Part shown: one piece after another, positions 25,439-33,933 of the stretch
Layout of the letters: each line of letters starts with the position of its first letter
Numbering within the stretch: the stretch's first letter is position 1
Assembly (NCBI GenBank): GCA_028277105.1
Contig: JANQHO010000114.1
Location: 1-44,860 of the forward strand
DNA: 44,860 nt
Reading direction: 5' to 3'
DNA from: Owenweeksia sp.
Lineage (GTDB): Bacteria; Bacteroidota; Bacteroidia; Flavobacteriales; Schleiferiaceae
Translations under genes and position numbers: made by a program
Notes under the pieces: generated by a model
Database searches by the model: none
Seen by the model: the letters and a program-made list of their open reading frames with translations, nothing else
What the model was told of the DNA's origin: nothing

Positions 25439-26140
25439 ATGAAAAAAACAGCTTTTATTTTAGCCCTCTCTTTTCTGACAACGCCTTTACTGGCTCAGGA
25501 ATTCACTTCCAGACTGTCGGAAAAAATTGCTCTTCTAAACCGACAATTCGATTTGATCGAAGATAGCCGCAAATCGGAGTTGAACTCTATTGCTGAATAT
25601 ATTTCCGGCAAAAACGAAACGGCAAAACTGCTCTTCATCTGTACACATAACTCCAGGAGAAGCCAAATGGCTCAAATATGGTTGAGCACGGCTGCGGCAT
25701 ACTACGGGCTTGATAATACAATAGCCTTTTCTGGCGGTACCGAAGCTACCCGTTTTCATCCCAATGCTATTGCAGCTTTGAAAAGGGCCGGATTTGTTAT
25801 TAATGTCTCTCCTAAGGGAGACAATCCTTCTGTTTCCGTAAAAGCCGGAAAAAACCTCACCCCTTGGTTATTATTCTCCAAAAAGTTCAGTGACTCACAA
25901 AATCCCCATAAGCACTTCATGGCGGTAATGGTTTGTTCGGATGCCGATAAATCCTGCCCGATCGTAGAAGGTGCCGAAAAAAGAATTGCTTTACCTTATG
26001 ACGATCCGAGGTATTTTGATGATACCCCCGCCCAGGATCAGGAATATGATAAAACGAGTGACAAAATTGCCCTTGAAATGTTTTACATAATGAAGCAAGT
26101 TAAAAGAAAAGCTATAATTGCAAAGGAAAGCTTACGCTAG
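25439..26140 (+). CDS. Exported ArsC-like reductase / low-molecular-weight phosphatase
   Basis: This 233-residue protein has an LMW-phosphatase/ArsC-type domain. The CX5R loop is ICTHNSRRSQ (Cys68 to Arg74), a later pair VCSDADKSC has the same spacing as the redox cysteines of thioredoxin-linked ArsC, and DDPRYFDD holds the catalytic aspartate. Related proteins are common in Bacteroidota ars operons. Here it carries a clear signal peptide (MKKTAFILALSFLTTPLLAQ), which would place it in the periplasm; close relatives that I know lack one. It lies between arsI and the aquaporin gene, same operon. The exact substrate, arsenate or a phosphoprotein, is uncertain. Confidence 0.8.
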   Translation: MKKTAFILALSFLTTPLLAQEFTSRLSEKIALLNRQFDLIEDSRKSELNSIAEYISGKNETAKLLFICTHNSRRSQMAQIWLSTAAAYYGLDNTIAFSGGTEATRFHPNAIAALKRAGFVINVSPKGDNPSVSVKAGKNLTPWLLFSKKFSDSQNPHKHFMAVMVCSDADKSCPIVEGAEKRIALPYDDPRYFDDTPAQDQEYDKTSDKIALEMFYIMKQVKRKAIIAKESLR

Positions 26141-26164
26141 ATTCCTGCCTAACACCTTGCCTCA

Positions 26165-26818
26165 ATGAAGCATTTCAAGCCTGCCGTGGCTGAATTACTG
26201 GGAACTTTTGCTTTGGTCTTTTTCTCAGCCGGAGCTGTTCTCTCAGATCAGTTGTTTGAAGCCGGTTTGGGAAGTTTAGGTTTAGCCGCAGTTTCCGGCA
26301 CAGTAGTAAGCTGTATGATCTATGGACTGGGTGAAATTTCCGGGGCTCACATCAATCCGGCTGTCAGTTTTGCCTTTGCCCTTAGCGGGCGATTTCCCTG
26401 GAAAAAAGTACCTGTCTATATTATTGCTCAACTCCTCGGTTCCGCCATGGCCAGTTTAAGCCTCAGTGCCTTATTGACCGAAACCGGTATAGCTGGTGAA
26501 ACCAGACCTCATACGGGGCTTTGGTCGGCTTTTATTCTGGAAGCGATTTTCACTTTTTTTCTTATGCTCGTAATCATAGCGGTTAGCACCGGAGCTAAAG
26601 AAAAAGGTATAATCGCAGGTATGGCGATAGGCCTGGTTGTCTTTATAGAGGTCGCTATGGGTGGAGCATTAACCGGGGCCTCTATGAATCCCGCCCGCTC
26701 TTTTGGCCCCGATCTGGTATTAATGGATTTCAATTACTTCTACCTCTATCTCTTAGGTCCATTGGTCGGGGCTTCCCTGGCTGTAGGGGCCTGGAAAATC
26801 ATAAAACCCAAACCATGA
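26165..26818 (+). CDS. Aquaporin (MIP family), likely metalloid channel
   Basis: This 217-residue protein has six membrane helices and the two half-helix motifs of aquaporins, NPA at Asn64-Ala66 (GAHINPAVSF) and NPA at Asn175-Ala177 (GASMNPARSF), the latter with the selectivity arginine 178. Aquaporins of this kind in ars operons (AqpS in Sinorhizobium) let arsenite and methylarsenite leave the cell. No ArsB or Acr3 gene is present in the operon, so this channel is the only exit visible. The ATG of arsC overlaps its stop by four bases, showing translational coupling. Confidence 0.9.
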   Translation: MKHFKPAVAELLGTFALVFFSAGAVLSDQLFEAGLGSLGLAAVSGTVVSCMIYGLGEISGAHINPAVSFAFALSGRFPWKKVPVYIIAQLLGSAMASLSLSALLTETGIAGETRPHTGLWSAFILEAIFTFFLMLVIIAVSTGAKEKGIIAGMAIGLVVFIEVAMGGALTGASMNPARSFGPDLVLMDFNYFYLYLLGPLVGASLAVGAWKIIKPKP

Positions 26819-27231
26819 AGAACATTTTAGTATTATGTACCGGTAACTCCTGTCGCAGCCAGATGATGCAAGGTTATTTACAGCAAATGGTTGGTGATAA
26901 AACCAAAATTTACAGTGCCGGAATAGAAACCCACGGGGTAAATCCCAGGGCTATTAAGATCATGAAAGAAGATGGAGTGGATATTTCGCATCACACCTCC
27001 AACCACATTGATGAATATCACAGAGTAGATTTCGATATAGTGATCACAGTCTGCGATCACGCCAAAGAACACTGCCCCTGGTTTCCCTCCAATGCCCTTC
27101 GTCTACACCAGAGTTTTGAAGATCCGGCCGGAACTCAGGGTACCGAAGAAGAGATAATGGACAAATTCAGGCAGGTGAGGGATGAGATAAGGGACTATGC
27201 CCGTGAATTTGTTACAAAATATCTCGCTTAA
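26815..27231 (+). CDS. arsC: Thioredoxin-dependent arsenate reductase
   Basis: This 138-residue enzyme reduces arsenate to arsenite in the cytosol. The CX5R loop LCTGNSCRS has catalytic Cys8 and Arg14, and the redox pair Cys80 and Cys87 (VCDHAKEHCP) has the same spacing as in the pI258/Bacillus ArsC type, which is recycled by thioredoxin. The catalytic aspartate lies in FEDPAG. It starts inside the stop codon of the aquaporin gene, so the reductase and channel are made together, and the product of one is the cargo of the other. Confidence 0.92.
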   Translation: MKNILVLCTGNSCRSQMMQGYLQQMVGDKTKIYSAGIETHGVNPRAIKIMKEDGVDISHHTSNHIDEYHRVDFDIVITVCDHAKEHCPWFPSNALRLHQSFEDPAGTQGTEEEIMDKFRQVRDEIRDYAREFVTKYLA

Positions 27232-27280
27232 AAACATTTTATACATTTTATCCGATATTTAAGCACAGCGAAGCTTATCT

Positions 27281-29104
27281 ATGGAAGGAATGTTAGAGTT
27301 AGCCAGTATATTAATATTGAGTGTTTTGGCCCAGTGGCTGGCCTGGAAGATAAAAGTACCGGCTATATTACCCCTCATTGTAATAGGTCTTTTCTTAGGG
27401 CCTTTTTCTACTTTTTTCACTACCGGTGGTGAAAAATTGCTAGACGGTGACAAAATCTTTTCCGGTGACCTGCTTTTTTCTTTTGTATCTATTTCAGTGG
27501 GTGTTATCCTTTTTGAAGGTGGTCTTACTCTCAAGCTAAAAGAAATACGTCACCAGGTGGGTACCGTGCGTAATCTTTTGATCTTCGGCCCCATTATAAC
27601 TCTCATTATTGGGGCGGTAGCTGCTCATTTCCTGATGGGGCTTGACTACAGGCTGGCATTTCTCTTCGGGGCGCTTATCATTGTTTCGGGTCCTACAGTA
27701 GTAACTCCTATTTTGCGAAATGTACGCCCCAATGAGAAAGTCAATAACGTTTTGAAATGGGAAGGTATACTGATAGACCCTTTAGGAGCTTTAATTGCCG
27801 TATTGGTTTACGAGTTTATCAAGATCTCCCACTTTGAGAACAATGATACTTTTGACATTTTCAAAGAGTTTTTCATCACTATCGCCTCGGGCATATTTGT
27901 AGGGGCTATGGCGGCTTTTTTCCTGCAGTGGGTATTACAAAAAAACCGGCTCCCGGCCTACCTCCGCAATGTTTTCACCCTGGGGCTCGTAATATTTGCT
28001 TTCACCTTCTCGGAACTCATTCACCCCGAAGCAGGCCTTATGGCTGCTACTTCTATGGGTATTATCCTGGCTAACATCAGGGTTAATGAATTCAAAAAGA
28101 TCCTCTCCTTTAAAGAAGATGTGAGTATCATTCTGATATCTGTACTATTTATTTTGCTGTCTAGTCGTATCGACATGGAACAGATCCAAAAGCTAGGCTA
28201 TAACTCATTGATATTATTTGGAATAGTCATTCTCGTCATCAGGCCCATTGTGGTTTGGGCCAGTACCCGGAACGGAAAATTCAACTGGCGCGAGGTGATC
28301 TTCATGAGTTGGGTAGGTCCCAAGGGAATTGTTGCCGCTGCCGTAGCTTCGCTTTTCTCCCTCCAACTGACCAGTTCAGAAAATACCAGCCATATTGATG
28401 CCAGCCAGGCCGAACTGATATTACCGCTCACATTTTTAGTGATTGTAGGTACAGTCGTCCTGCAGGGTTCTACCGCTAAACCATTAGCCAAACTTTTAAA
28501 GGTGGTACGCGAAGTTCCCCGGGGTTATCTGATAGCCGGAGCCAATGAAAATGCCCGCTTTATTGCCGGCTTTTTAAAACAGCACAACATCGAGGTTTTA
28601 CTGGCCGATACTTCTAAAACTAATATCCGGGAAGCCCAGCGGGAAGGCTTTGACATCTATGAAGGAAATGTATTAGGCGATACCATATTGGAAGAACTGG
28701 ACCTGACAGGGATAGGTCAGCTCATTGCCCTCACCAGTAGCAGTGAGGTCAACAACCTGGCTACCAAATACTTCGAAGAGGAATTTGGTGAAGAAAAAGT
28801 TTACCGCCTCGCCAGTAAAAAAGAACTGGAATTAAAAGATCTCGACCTGCCCAATAACATTGTATTCGGAGGAAAAATAGATTATCTCAACCTTTCCCAA
28901 TCCATTCTTTCTCACCGGGAACCTTTGATAGAAGATTGCCCTGACAGTGAAGCTTTTGATCAGATCAACAGAAAATATAAAGGGCGGATAATCCCCCTTT
29001 TTATCATCAACGAGAATAATGACCCCAAACTTATTTTAAAAGAATTTCCCTCCTTGCAAAAAGGTGATCAGTTGGCCTTTATTCCCGAAGCCCTCCAGCA
29101 ATAG
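27281..29104 (+). CDS. Sodium/potassium:proton antiporter with TrkA-N domain
   Basis: This 607-residue protein has a CPA1-type antiporter domain of about 12 helices over the first 400 residues, including GPTVVTPILRNVRP and GILIDPLGALIA, the ion-binding region. A C-terminal cytosolic segment follows with a Rossmann-like TrkA-N (RCK) domain (GYLIAGANENARFIAGF), which binds nucleotides and gates transport. It is close in layout to CvrA/NhaP2-type K+ or Na+/H+ antiporters. It keeps ion and pH balance. It is convergent with the next gene with only one base between the stops. Confidence 0.88.
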   Translation: MEGMLELASILILSVLAQWLAWKIKVPAILPLIVIGLFLGPFSTFFTTGGEKLLDGDKIFSGDLLFSFVSISVGVILFEGGLTLKLKEIRHQVGTVRNLLIFGPIITLIIGAVAAHFLMGLDYRLAFLFGALIIVSGPTVVTPILRNVRPNEKVNNVLKWEGILIDPLGALIAVLVYEFIKISHFENNDTFDIFKEFFITIASGIFVGAMAAFFLQWVLQKNRLPAYLRNVFTLGLVIFAFTFSELIHPEAGLMAATSMGIILANIRVNEFKKILSFKEDVSIILISVLFILLSSRIDMEQIQKLGYNSLILFGIVILVIRPIVVWASTRNGKFNWREVIFMSWVGPKGIVAAAVASLFSLQLTSSENTSHIDASQAELILPLTFLVIVGTVVLQGSTAKPLAKLLKVVREVPRGYLIAGANENARFIAGFLKQHNIEVLLADTSKTNIREAQREGFDIYEGNVLGDTILEELDLTGIGQLIALTSSSEVNNLATKYFEEEFGEEKVYRLASKKELELKDLDLPNNIVFGGKIDYLNLSQSILSHREPLIEDCPDSEAFDQINRKYKGRIIPLFIINENNDPKLILKEFPSLQKGDQLAFIPEALQQ

Positions 29105-29105
29105 A

Positions 29106-30107
29106 TCAGACATCGTTGTCCGGGCTTTCCCCCTCAAACAGGGTGTCAACGGGTTGGGCATTTAGCCCTTGCTCCCTCAACCATTGGGCAAAAATTTCTT
29201 TGTAGCCGTGGGTAACGTAAATGTTTTCGGCTTCTGTGAGCTTTACCGCTTCGTTTAGCCCTTGCCAGTCAGCGTGATCAGAAAGCACAAAACCCCGGTC
29301 AGCCGCTCTCCGTCTGCGAGCTCCCCGTAAAGCCATCCAACCTGAACATATTCCTGTAACATATGGATTGAATTTCCGTATCCAGGTAGAACCCAAAGCT
29401 GAAGGAGGAGCGATAACGATGGCTCCTTTAAAATCTGTTTTTTTGTGCTCTGCCGTTACTTTGGTCGTATCCGGAAGCTCTACTCCCTGGTAGCGCATCA
29501 CTTCATTGATATTTTCAACTGCTCCGTGGGTAAAGATGTTTCCGATAGAGGTATCAAGCCCCTTTAGAATCCGCTGAGCTTTACCCAGGGAATAACCACA
29601 GAGCACACTTACCTTGCCATTGTCTTGGTTAGTCTTCCACCAATGGTTGATCTCTTTAAATACTATCTCCTGTGGCTTCCATTGGTATACCGGCAACCCA
29701 AAAGTGGATTCGGTAATGAAGTGATGGCATTGTACGGGCTCAAAGGCCGTGGACAGGCCGTCATCTTCCAGCTTATAGTCCCCGCTTATCACCCAAACTT
29801 CGCCTTTGTACTCTACCCTTATCTGAGCCGAGCCTGGGATATGACCGGCCGGATGAAAGGAAAAGTTCACTCCCCCCTCCCTTATTTCATCACCGTATTC
29901 TACCCCCTGGATTTGGATATCCTCCCCCAAACGGTACTTCATTACGGGAACAGAATCGCGATGAGCGATATACAACTGATGCCCCCAGCGGGAATGATCG
30001 GCATGGGCATGAGTGATCAGGGCCTTTTTAACTGGTTTCCAGGGGTCGATGTATACATCAGCCCGGGCACAGTAGATACCTTTCTCATTAAAAGAAATTA
30101 ATGACAT
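29106..30107 (-). CDS. Ligase-associated DNA exonuclease (metallo-beta-lactamase fold)
   Basis: This 333-residue protein is a metallo-beta-lactamase-fold nuclease of the ligase-associated type (mRNA 3'-end-processing-like). Motifs seen are THAHADHSRW (metal ligands), SGDYKLEDDG, and LSDHADW followed by THGY. In other genomes it lies beside an ATP-dependent DNA ligase and an Lhr-type helicase and is thought to act in DNA repair. Neither partner is in this window, so it is either separate or the set lies elsewhere. It begins at ATG 30107 with no clear promoter box. Confidence 0.85.
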   Translation of the reverse strand: MSLISFNEKGIYCARADVYIDPWKPVKKALITHAHADHSRWGHQLYIAHRDSVPVMKYRLGEDIQIQGVEYGDEIREGGVNFSFHPAGHIPGSAQIRVEYKGEVWVISGDYKLEDDGLSTAFEPVQCHHFITESTFGLPVYQWKPQEIVFKEINHWWKTNQDNGKVSVLCGYSLGKAQRILKGLDTSIGNIFTHGAVENINEVMRYQGVELPDTTKVTAEHKKTDFKGAIVIAPPSALGSTWIRKFNPYVTGICSGWMALRGARRRRAADRGFVLSDHADWQGLNEAVKLTEAENIYVTHGYKEIFAQWLREQGLNAQPVDTLFEGESPDNDV

Positions 30108-30254
30108 TACAGTTTAAACTATTACTATTAAAAAAGAACCATTGGTTTTGAATAATTCTCCTCTGACAATAAAACCGATCCACTTTTCTAGCAATATTAC
30201 ATTCTTTATATTTCAAACTGAAACCCATAGTGTAAGATCAAAAATTAACCCTTG

Positions 30255-32495
30255 GTGAATAACACCCCGTTCCTCATATTATTACTACTGTTTTGTTCTC
30301 CATTTTTAGCTACAGCGCAAAAAGAGACCAACAACTGGATTTTTGGTATAAATGCAGGTCTTAATTTCAATAATAACATCCCTGCACCGATCCCCAATAG
30401 TGCTATGAATACAGGAGAAGGCTGCTCCTCAATTTCCGATAAACATGGGAACCTTATTTTATATACCGATGGCTTACAGGTTTGGAATGCCAGCCACCAT
30501 TTGATAATCAACGGAAGTAATCTGAAAGGAGGACACTCCAGCACTCAGTCAGCCCTAATAGTCCCACAACCGGATTCCGATTCTATCTTTTATATCTTTA
30601 CGGTAGAAGAGGCTATTAATTCTAATATGTCCCTTCATTACTCTGTAGTTAACTCGAAGGCTTCTGGAGGAATAGGAGAGGTTGTTCAAAAAAATGTTTT
30701 TCTGACTAATCCCGTATGTGAGAAGCTCACTGCGGTAGAACATTACAACGGCAGAGATATTTGGGTGATTGTCCGTTTGTGGGACAGCAATGAATACCAC
30801 ACTTATCTGGTTACGGAAAATGGGGTTGACCCTATACCAGTAGTAAATAGTACCGGCAGATGGATTAACTCTTTGAACATGACCATTTTTGCAGCGGTCG
30901 GGAGTATGAAAATAAGCCCTGACGGCAAATATTTAGCTACTGCCTATTTTGGGGATACGGGTTATGTGGCACTTCATCAGTTCAATGATGTTACAGGTGA
31001 TATCAATAACCCGATTTTCCTGGATAGCCTCCCCAACTCTTATGGAGTAGAATTTTCTCTGTCCAGCAGATATTTATACGTATCGAATACCTCTAACTCT
31101 TTACACCAATTCGATATAACAGCCAACGATATTAAGGCTTCAGATACTATTATAGACTCCAGAAAGAGATTAGCAGCTCTCCAAATGGCCCGAAACGGTA
31201 AAATATATGCCTGTATCGTGAACGGAGATAGTATTGCCGTTATCAATTATCCCGAAGGGAGAGGCGATTCTGCCCAACTTATAGTAAATGCCGTCTACCT
31301 GGAAGGGAATACGACCATCTACGGTTTACCTGCTTTTGTACAATCCGTTTTCGCTTTCCCGAATTTTACCTATAAAATTGGCTGCTTCTATGATTCTGTG
31401 CAATTTACTGCCATTACAACCCGATATGATTCCATTCTTTGGGACTTTGGTGATCCTTCTTCCGGAGCGGCAAATTATTCCACAAAACCCTATCCGGCAC
31501 ACAAGTACACTCAGGCCGGGATTTATAACGTAAAATTCATCTCTTTCCGCAAGGGGTCATCTGATACTGCTCTACAAACCATAGAAATAGCCTCTATACC
31601 TCAGGCTTACCTTGGAAAAGATACCACTCTCTGCCCCAGCGATACCTTATGGTTAAAACCTGAATACAAAAAAGGCTGGCGATATTTATGGTCCGATCAA
31701 TCCACCGACTCCGTTTTAGCCGTTTTCAATCCGGGATCGTATTGGGTTCGCATCTATTCGGATTCCTGTTCTGTATCTGATACTATTGATGTTGGAGAAA
31801 TTGCCATTCCACAAATTGATCTCGGTAAAGACACCCTATTATGTCCGGGCGAATCTCTCCTGATTGACGCCCACTTACCCACTGCTCAAAGCTATTTATG
31901 GCAGAACGGTTCTGATAAACCGTATTTGGAAGTAACTGGAGAGGGTGAATACTGGGTGATCGTAACTGAAGAGTGTGAGAATCTAAGTGATACAATATAT
32001 GTGACTTATGCCCCTGAAGACTCTACTACCCTGAGCACCTACAGTCTTGACTGCGCGGAAAGCTTAAACGTGGATATCAGCAATCAAAACGGTGATTCCT
32101 ATTTATGGCAGGACGGTTTTGGTTCTCCTCTAAGAGAGATCAACGAAGCAGGTGTTTACTGGGTTACTATTGCTAAAGCCCACTGTCTATACTATGCCAA
32201 TATCATTGTCAATTCCCATTGTACCGTCCTGGAATTACCTAATGTATTTACCCCTAATGGTGATGGGATCAATGATCTTTTAAAGCCATTAAAAAAGATG
32301 GGGATAAATCGGCTGGATTTTTCAGTCTACAACCGCTGGGGAAAACTGGTTCACCGTGATAATACCGTAAATTGGGATGGTTTGACCAATACCGGGGAAC
32401 AGGCAGTAGAAGGGGTATACTATTGGATGATAAATTTTACTGGTGAACAAAATCAATCTAAATCCCTCAAAGGTAATTTTACGTTGCTACGCTAA
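30255..32495 (+). CDS. Type IX-secreted protein with gliding-motility C-terminal domain
   Basis: This protein of about 746 residues has a signal peptide (FLILLLLFCSPFLATAQ), an N-terminal beta-propeller-like part with SPDGKYLATAYF, a PKD-like domain around 375-440 (SILWDFGDP), three repeated Ig-like units of about 60 residues (opening LGKDTTLCP, LGKDTLLCP and a more diverged third, all with YLWQ-type centres), and a C-terminal domain from about 661 starting LPNVFTPNGDGIND. That last domain is the type B sorting domain of the type IX secretion system. The likely start is GTG 30255; a TTG at 30252 is the alternative. It should be attached to or released from the cell surface. Its ligand is unknown. 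Confidence 0.85.
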   Translation: MNNTPFLILLLLFCSPFLATAQKETNNWIFGINAGLNFNNNIPAPIPNSAMNTGEGCSSISDKHGNLILYTDGLQVWNASHHLIINGSNLKGGHSSTQSALIVPQPDSDSIFYIFTVEEAINSNMSLHYSVVNSKASGGIGEVVQKNVFLTNPVCEKLTAVEHYNGRDIWVIVRLWDSNEYHTYLVTENGVDPIPVVNSTGRWINSLNMTIFAAVGSMKISPDGKYLATAYFGDTGYVALHQFNDVTGDINNPIFLDSLPNSYGVEFSLSSRYLYVSNTSNSLHQFDITANDIKASDTIIDSRKRLAALQMARNGKIYACIVNGDSIAVINYPEGRGDSAQLIVNAVYLEGNTTIYGLPAFVQSVFAFPNFTYKIGCFYDSVQFTAITTRYDSILWDFGDPSSGAANYSTKPYPAHKYTQAGIYNVKFISFRKGSSDTALQTIEIASIPQAYLGKDTTLCPSDTLWLKPEYKKGWRYLWSDQSTDSVLAVFNPGSYWVRIYSDSCSVSDTIDVGEIAIPQIDLGKDTLLCPGESLLIDAHLPTAQSYLWQNGSDKPYLEVTGEGEYWVIVTEECENLSDTIYVTYAPEDSTTLSTYSLDCAESLNVDISNQNGDSYLWQDGFGSPLREINEAGVYWVTIAKAHCLYYANIIVNSHCTVLELPNVFTPNGDGINDLLKPLKKMGINRLDFSVYNRWGKLVHRDNTVNWDGLTNTGEQAVEGVYYWMINFTGEQNQSKSLKGNFTLLR

Positions 32496-32553
32496 GCTCT
32501 ATTCCCTTGATGGAAAAATACCGTAAATGATAAATTAATACATTATTGCCCTT

Positions 32554-32634
32554 TTATTGACCAGTCCAGGCAGCTAACAACTTTTTTGCATTAAGATCAA
32601 TAGCGAGTTCAAAATCATTTTCATTTAAAACCAA
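32554..32634 (-). pseudogene. Possible gene fragment on the minus strand
   Basis: Within the gap 32496-32673 the minus strand reads 26 protein-like codons from TTG 32634 ending LNAKKLLAAWTGQ before a stop at 32554. Residue pattern looks natural and amphipathic, as in the end of a protein, but no start, family or upstream part is present. It may be a remnant or chance. Confidence 0.2.
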
Positions 32635-32673
32635 CGGAGGTTGTTTTCAGGACGTTTATGTATATAAAAGAAG

Positions 32674-33342
32674 ATGGCAAAAACAGCATTTTTATCTTTA
32701 ACTACCTTTTTGTCAATTTTCTGTCTTCATTCCCAAGAAGGGCCGGGTAATACTTACCGCTTAAGCACCAACCCCCTGCAATATTATTTTACCGGTTACA
32801 ATATTACCTTAGAAAGGGTTCAACAGCGGTTTTTATTTGGTTTTGACCTTACTTTTAAACCTTCTTATTGTAATAGTTGCCCTGTAGAGGGAGGGGGCCA
32901 CGGTTTGTTCGGTAACTACTGGCATCAAAATTATTGGAACCGTAATTATAACTCTATAACAATTACTGTCTATCCTAAATTCTATTACGCTGATCTCAAA
33001 AAATACTTCTCCCCCCAGCCTTATTACCGGAATTGGTGGTTCCATCAAAAAGAAGCCTCTTATGATAATGTAGAAGGGTATCGCTTTGACGGATTGCGCA
33101 ATGAGTTACAACACGTATTGGGCATCCGTTTTTTATTTGGAAAAACCTACACTTTCCAATTATCCAGCGATTATAAATTCCTGTTGGACTATTCTTTTGG
33201 CCCGGGGATTCAGTACCACTGGATGCAACTTGAAACTTTTGCAGGAACAGTATACGATATTTACCACGATTACTTACATGAGTATCAAACTTCTTTTGCT
33301 CTTAATTTTCAAATACGCCTGCAACTAGGCTTTCAGTTTTAG
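32674..33342 (+). CDS. Probable outer membrane beta-barrel protein of unknown function
   Basis: This 222-residue protein has a signal peptide (about residues 1-20, ending near CLHSQ) and then alternating aromatic and polar residues typical of outer-membrane beta-strands. Most strands end in aromatic residues and the protein ends RLQLGFQF, with the terminal phenylalanine expected for BAM-inserted barrels. The centre is rich in N, W and Y. I recognise no named family. It sits between the type IX-secreted protein and the RidA gene. Confidence 0.65.
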   Translation: MAKTAFLSLTTFLSIFCLHSQEGPGNTYRLSTNPLQYYFTGYNITLERVQQRFLFGFDLTFKPSYCNSCPVEGGGHGLFGNYWHQNYWNRNYNSITITVYPKFYYADLKKYFSPQPYYRNWWFHQKEASYDNVEGYRFDGLRNELQHVLGIRFLFGKTYTFQLSSDYKFLLDYSFGPGIQYHWMQLETFAGTVYDIYHDYLHEYQTSFALNFQIRLQLGFQF

Positions 33343-33402
33343 ATATTTTATCTTGCTGGATATGGTTTGTTACAATACCCGGCTTAATTCTCAGGGAGCA
33401 TT

Positions 33403-33410
33403 TATCTTTG
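33403..33410 (+). promoter_or_regulatory. -7 promoter box of the RidA gene
   Basis: TATCTTTG fits TAnnTTTG exactly and lies 15 bp before the ATG at 33426, giving a leader of only a few bases. No TTG is at a suitable distance upstream. Confidence 0.45.
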
Positions 33411-33425
33411 ACAAAATTTAAAAAC

Positions 33426-33839
33426 ATGAGCAAAGCACCCAAACCGGTTGGTTTATATCCCTTGTCCCGCAAAGCGGGTAACCTCTTATTTTTAAGCGGG
33501 GTAGGCCCTCGTATAGCCGGCAGTGATGCCCATGATTCCGGTGTTCCTGGCCTGGAGCTGGATCACAACGGCAATTTTGAAAATTTTGATTTTGAGGCCC
33601 AGGTGCACTCGGTCTTTGCCAATGTCAAAGCCATCCTGGAAGAAAGCGGCAGTAGCTGGGAAAAACTGATAGACATCCAGGTTTTTCTGGTGGATATGAA
33701 ACGTGATTTCAAAACTTTCAACCGCATTTATGCAGAATACTTTAAGGAAGTAGAACCCAAACCCTGTCGTACAACTATTGCTATAAATGCTTTACCAACC
33801 CCTATTGCCATAGAATTGAAGTGTGTGGCTACTCTTTAA
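33426..33839 (+). CDS. RidA family protein, 2-aminomuconate deaminase-like
   Basis: This 137-residue protein has the YjgF/RidA fold; catalytic-type arginine is in PKPCRTTIAI and the closing segment is PTPIAIELKCVA. Together with the long insert between the first strands (SGVGPRIAGSDAHDSGVPG) it resembles 2-aminomuconate deaminases of the tryptophan-kynurenine route more than the general enamine deaminase RidA. No other kynurenine gene is nearby, so a general imine-removing role remains possible. I chose ATG 33426; a TTG at 33408 lies inside the promoter box. Confidence 0.8.
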   Translation: MSKAPKPVGLYPLSRKAGNLLFLSGVGPRIAGSDAHDSGVPGLELDHNGNFENFDFEAQVHSVFANVKAILEESGSSWEKLIDIQVFLVDMKRDFKTFNRIYAEYFKEVEPKPCRTTIAINALPTPIAIELKCVATL

Positions 33840-33899
33840 AAACAACTATTCTAATAAGCTTATTCACAATAAAATAACCTGAGAGTTACGCGAAAAGCG

Positions 33900-33907
33900 T
33901 ATATTTG
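33900..33907 (+). promoter_or_regulatory. -7 promoter box of the AAA ATPase gene
   Basis: TATATTTG matches TAnnTTTG and lies 26 bp before the ATG at 33934. No clear -33 TTG is seen. Confidence 0.4.
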
Positions 33908-33933
33908 TTCAAGCATCAACCAGCCCATTTATT

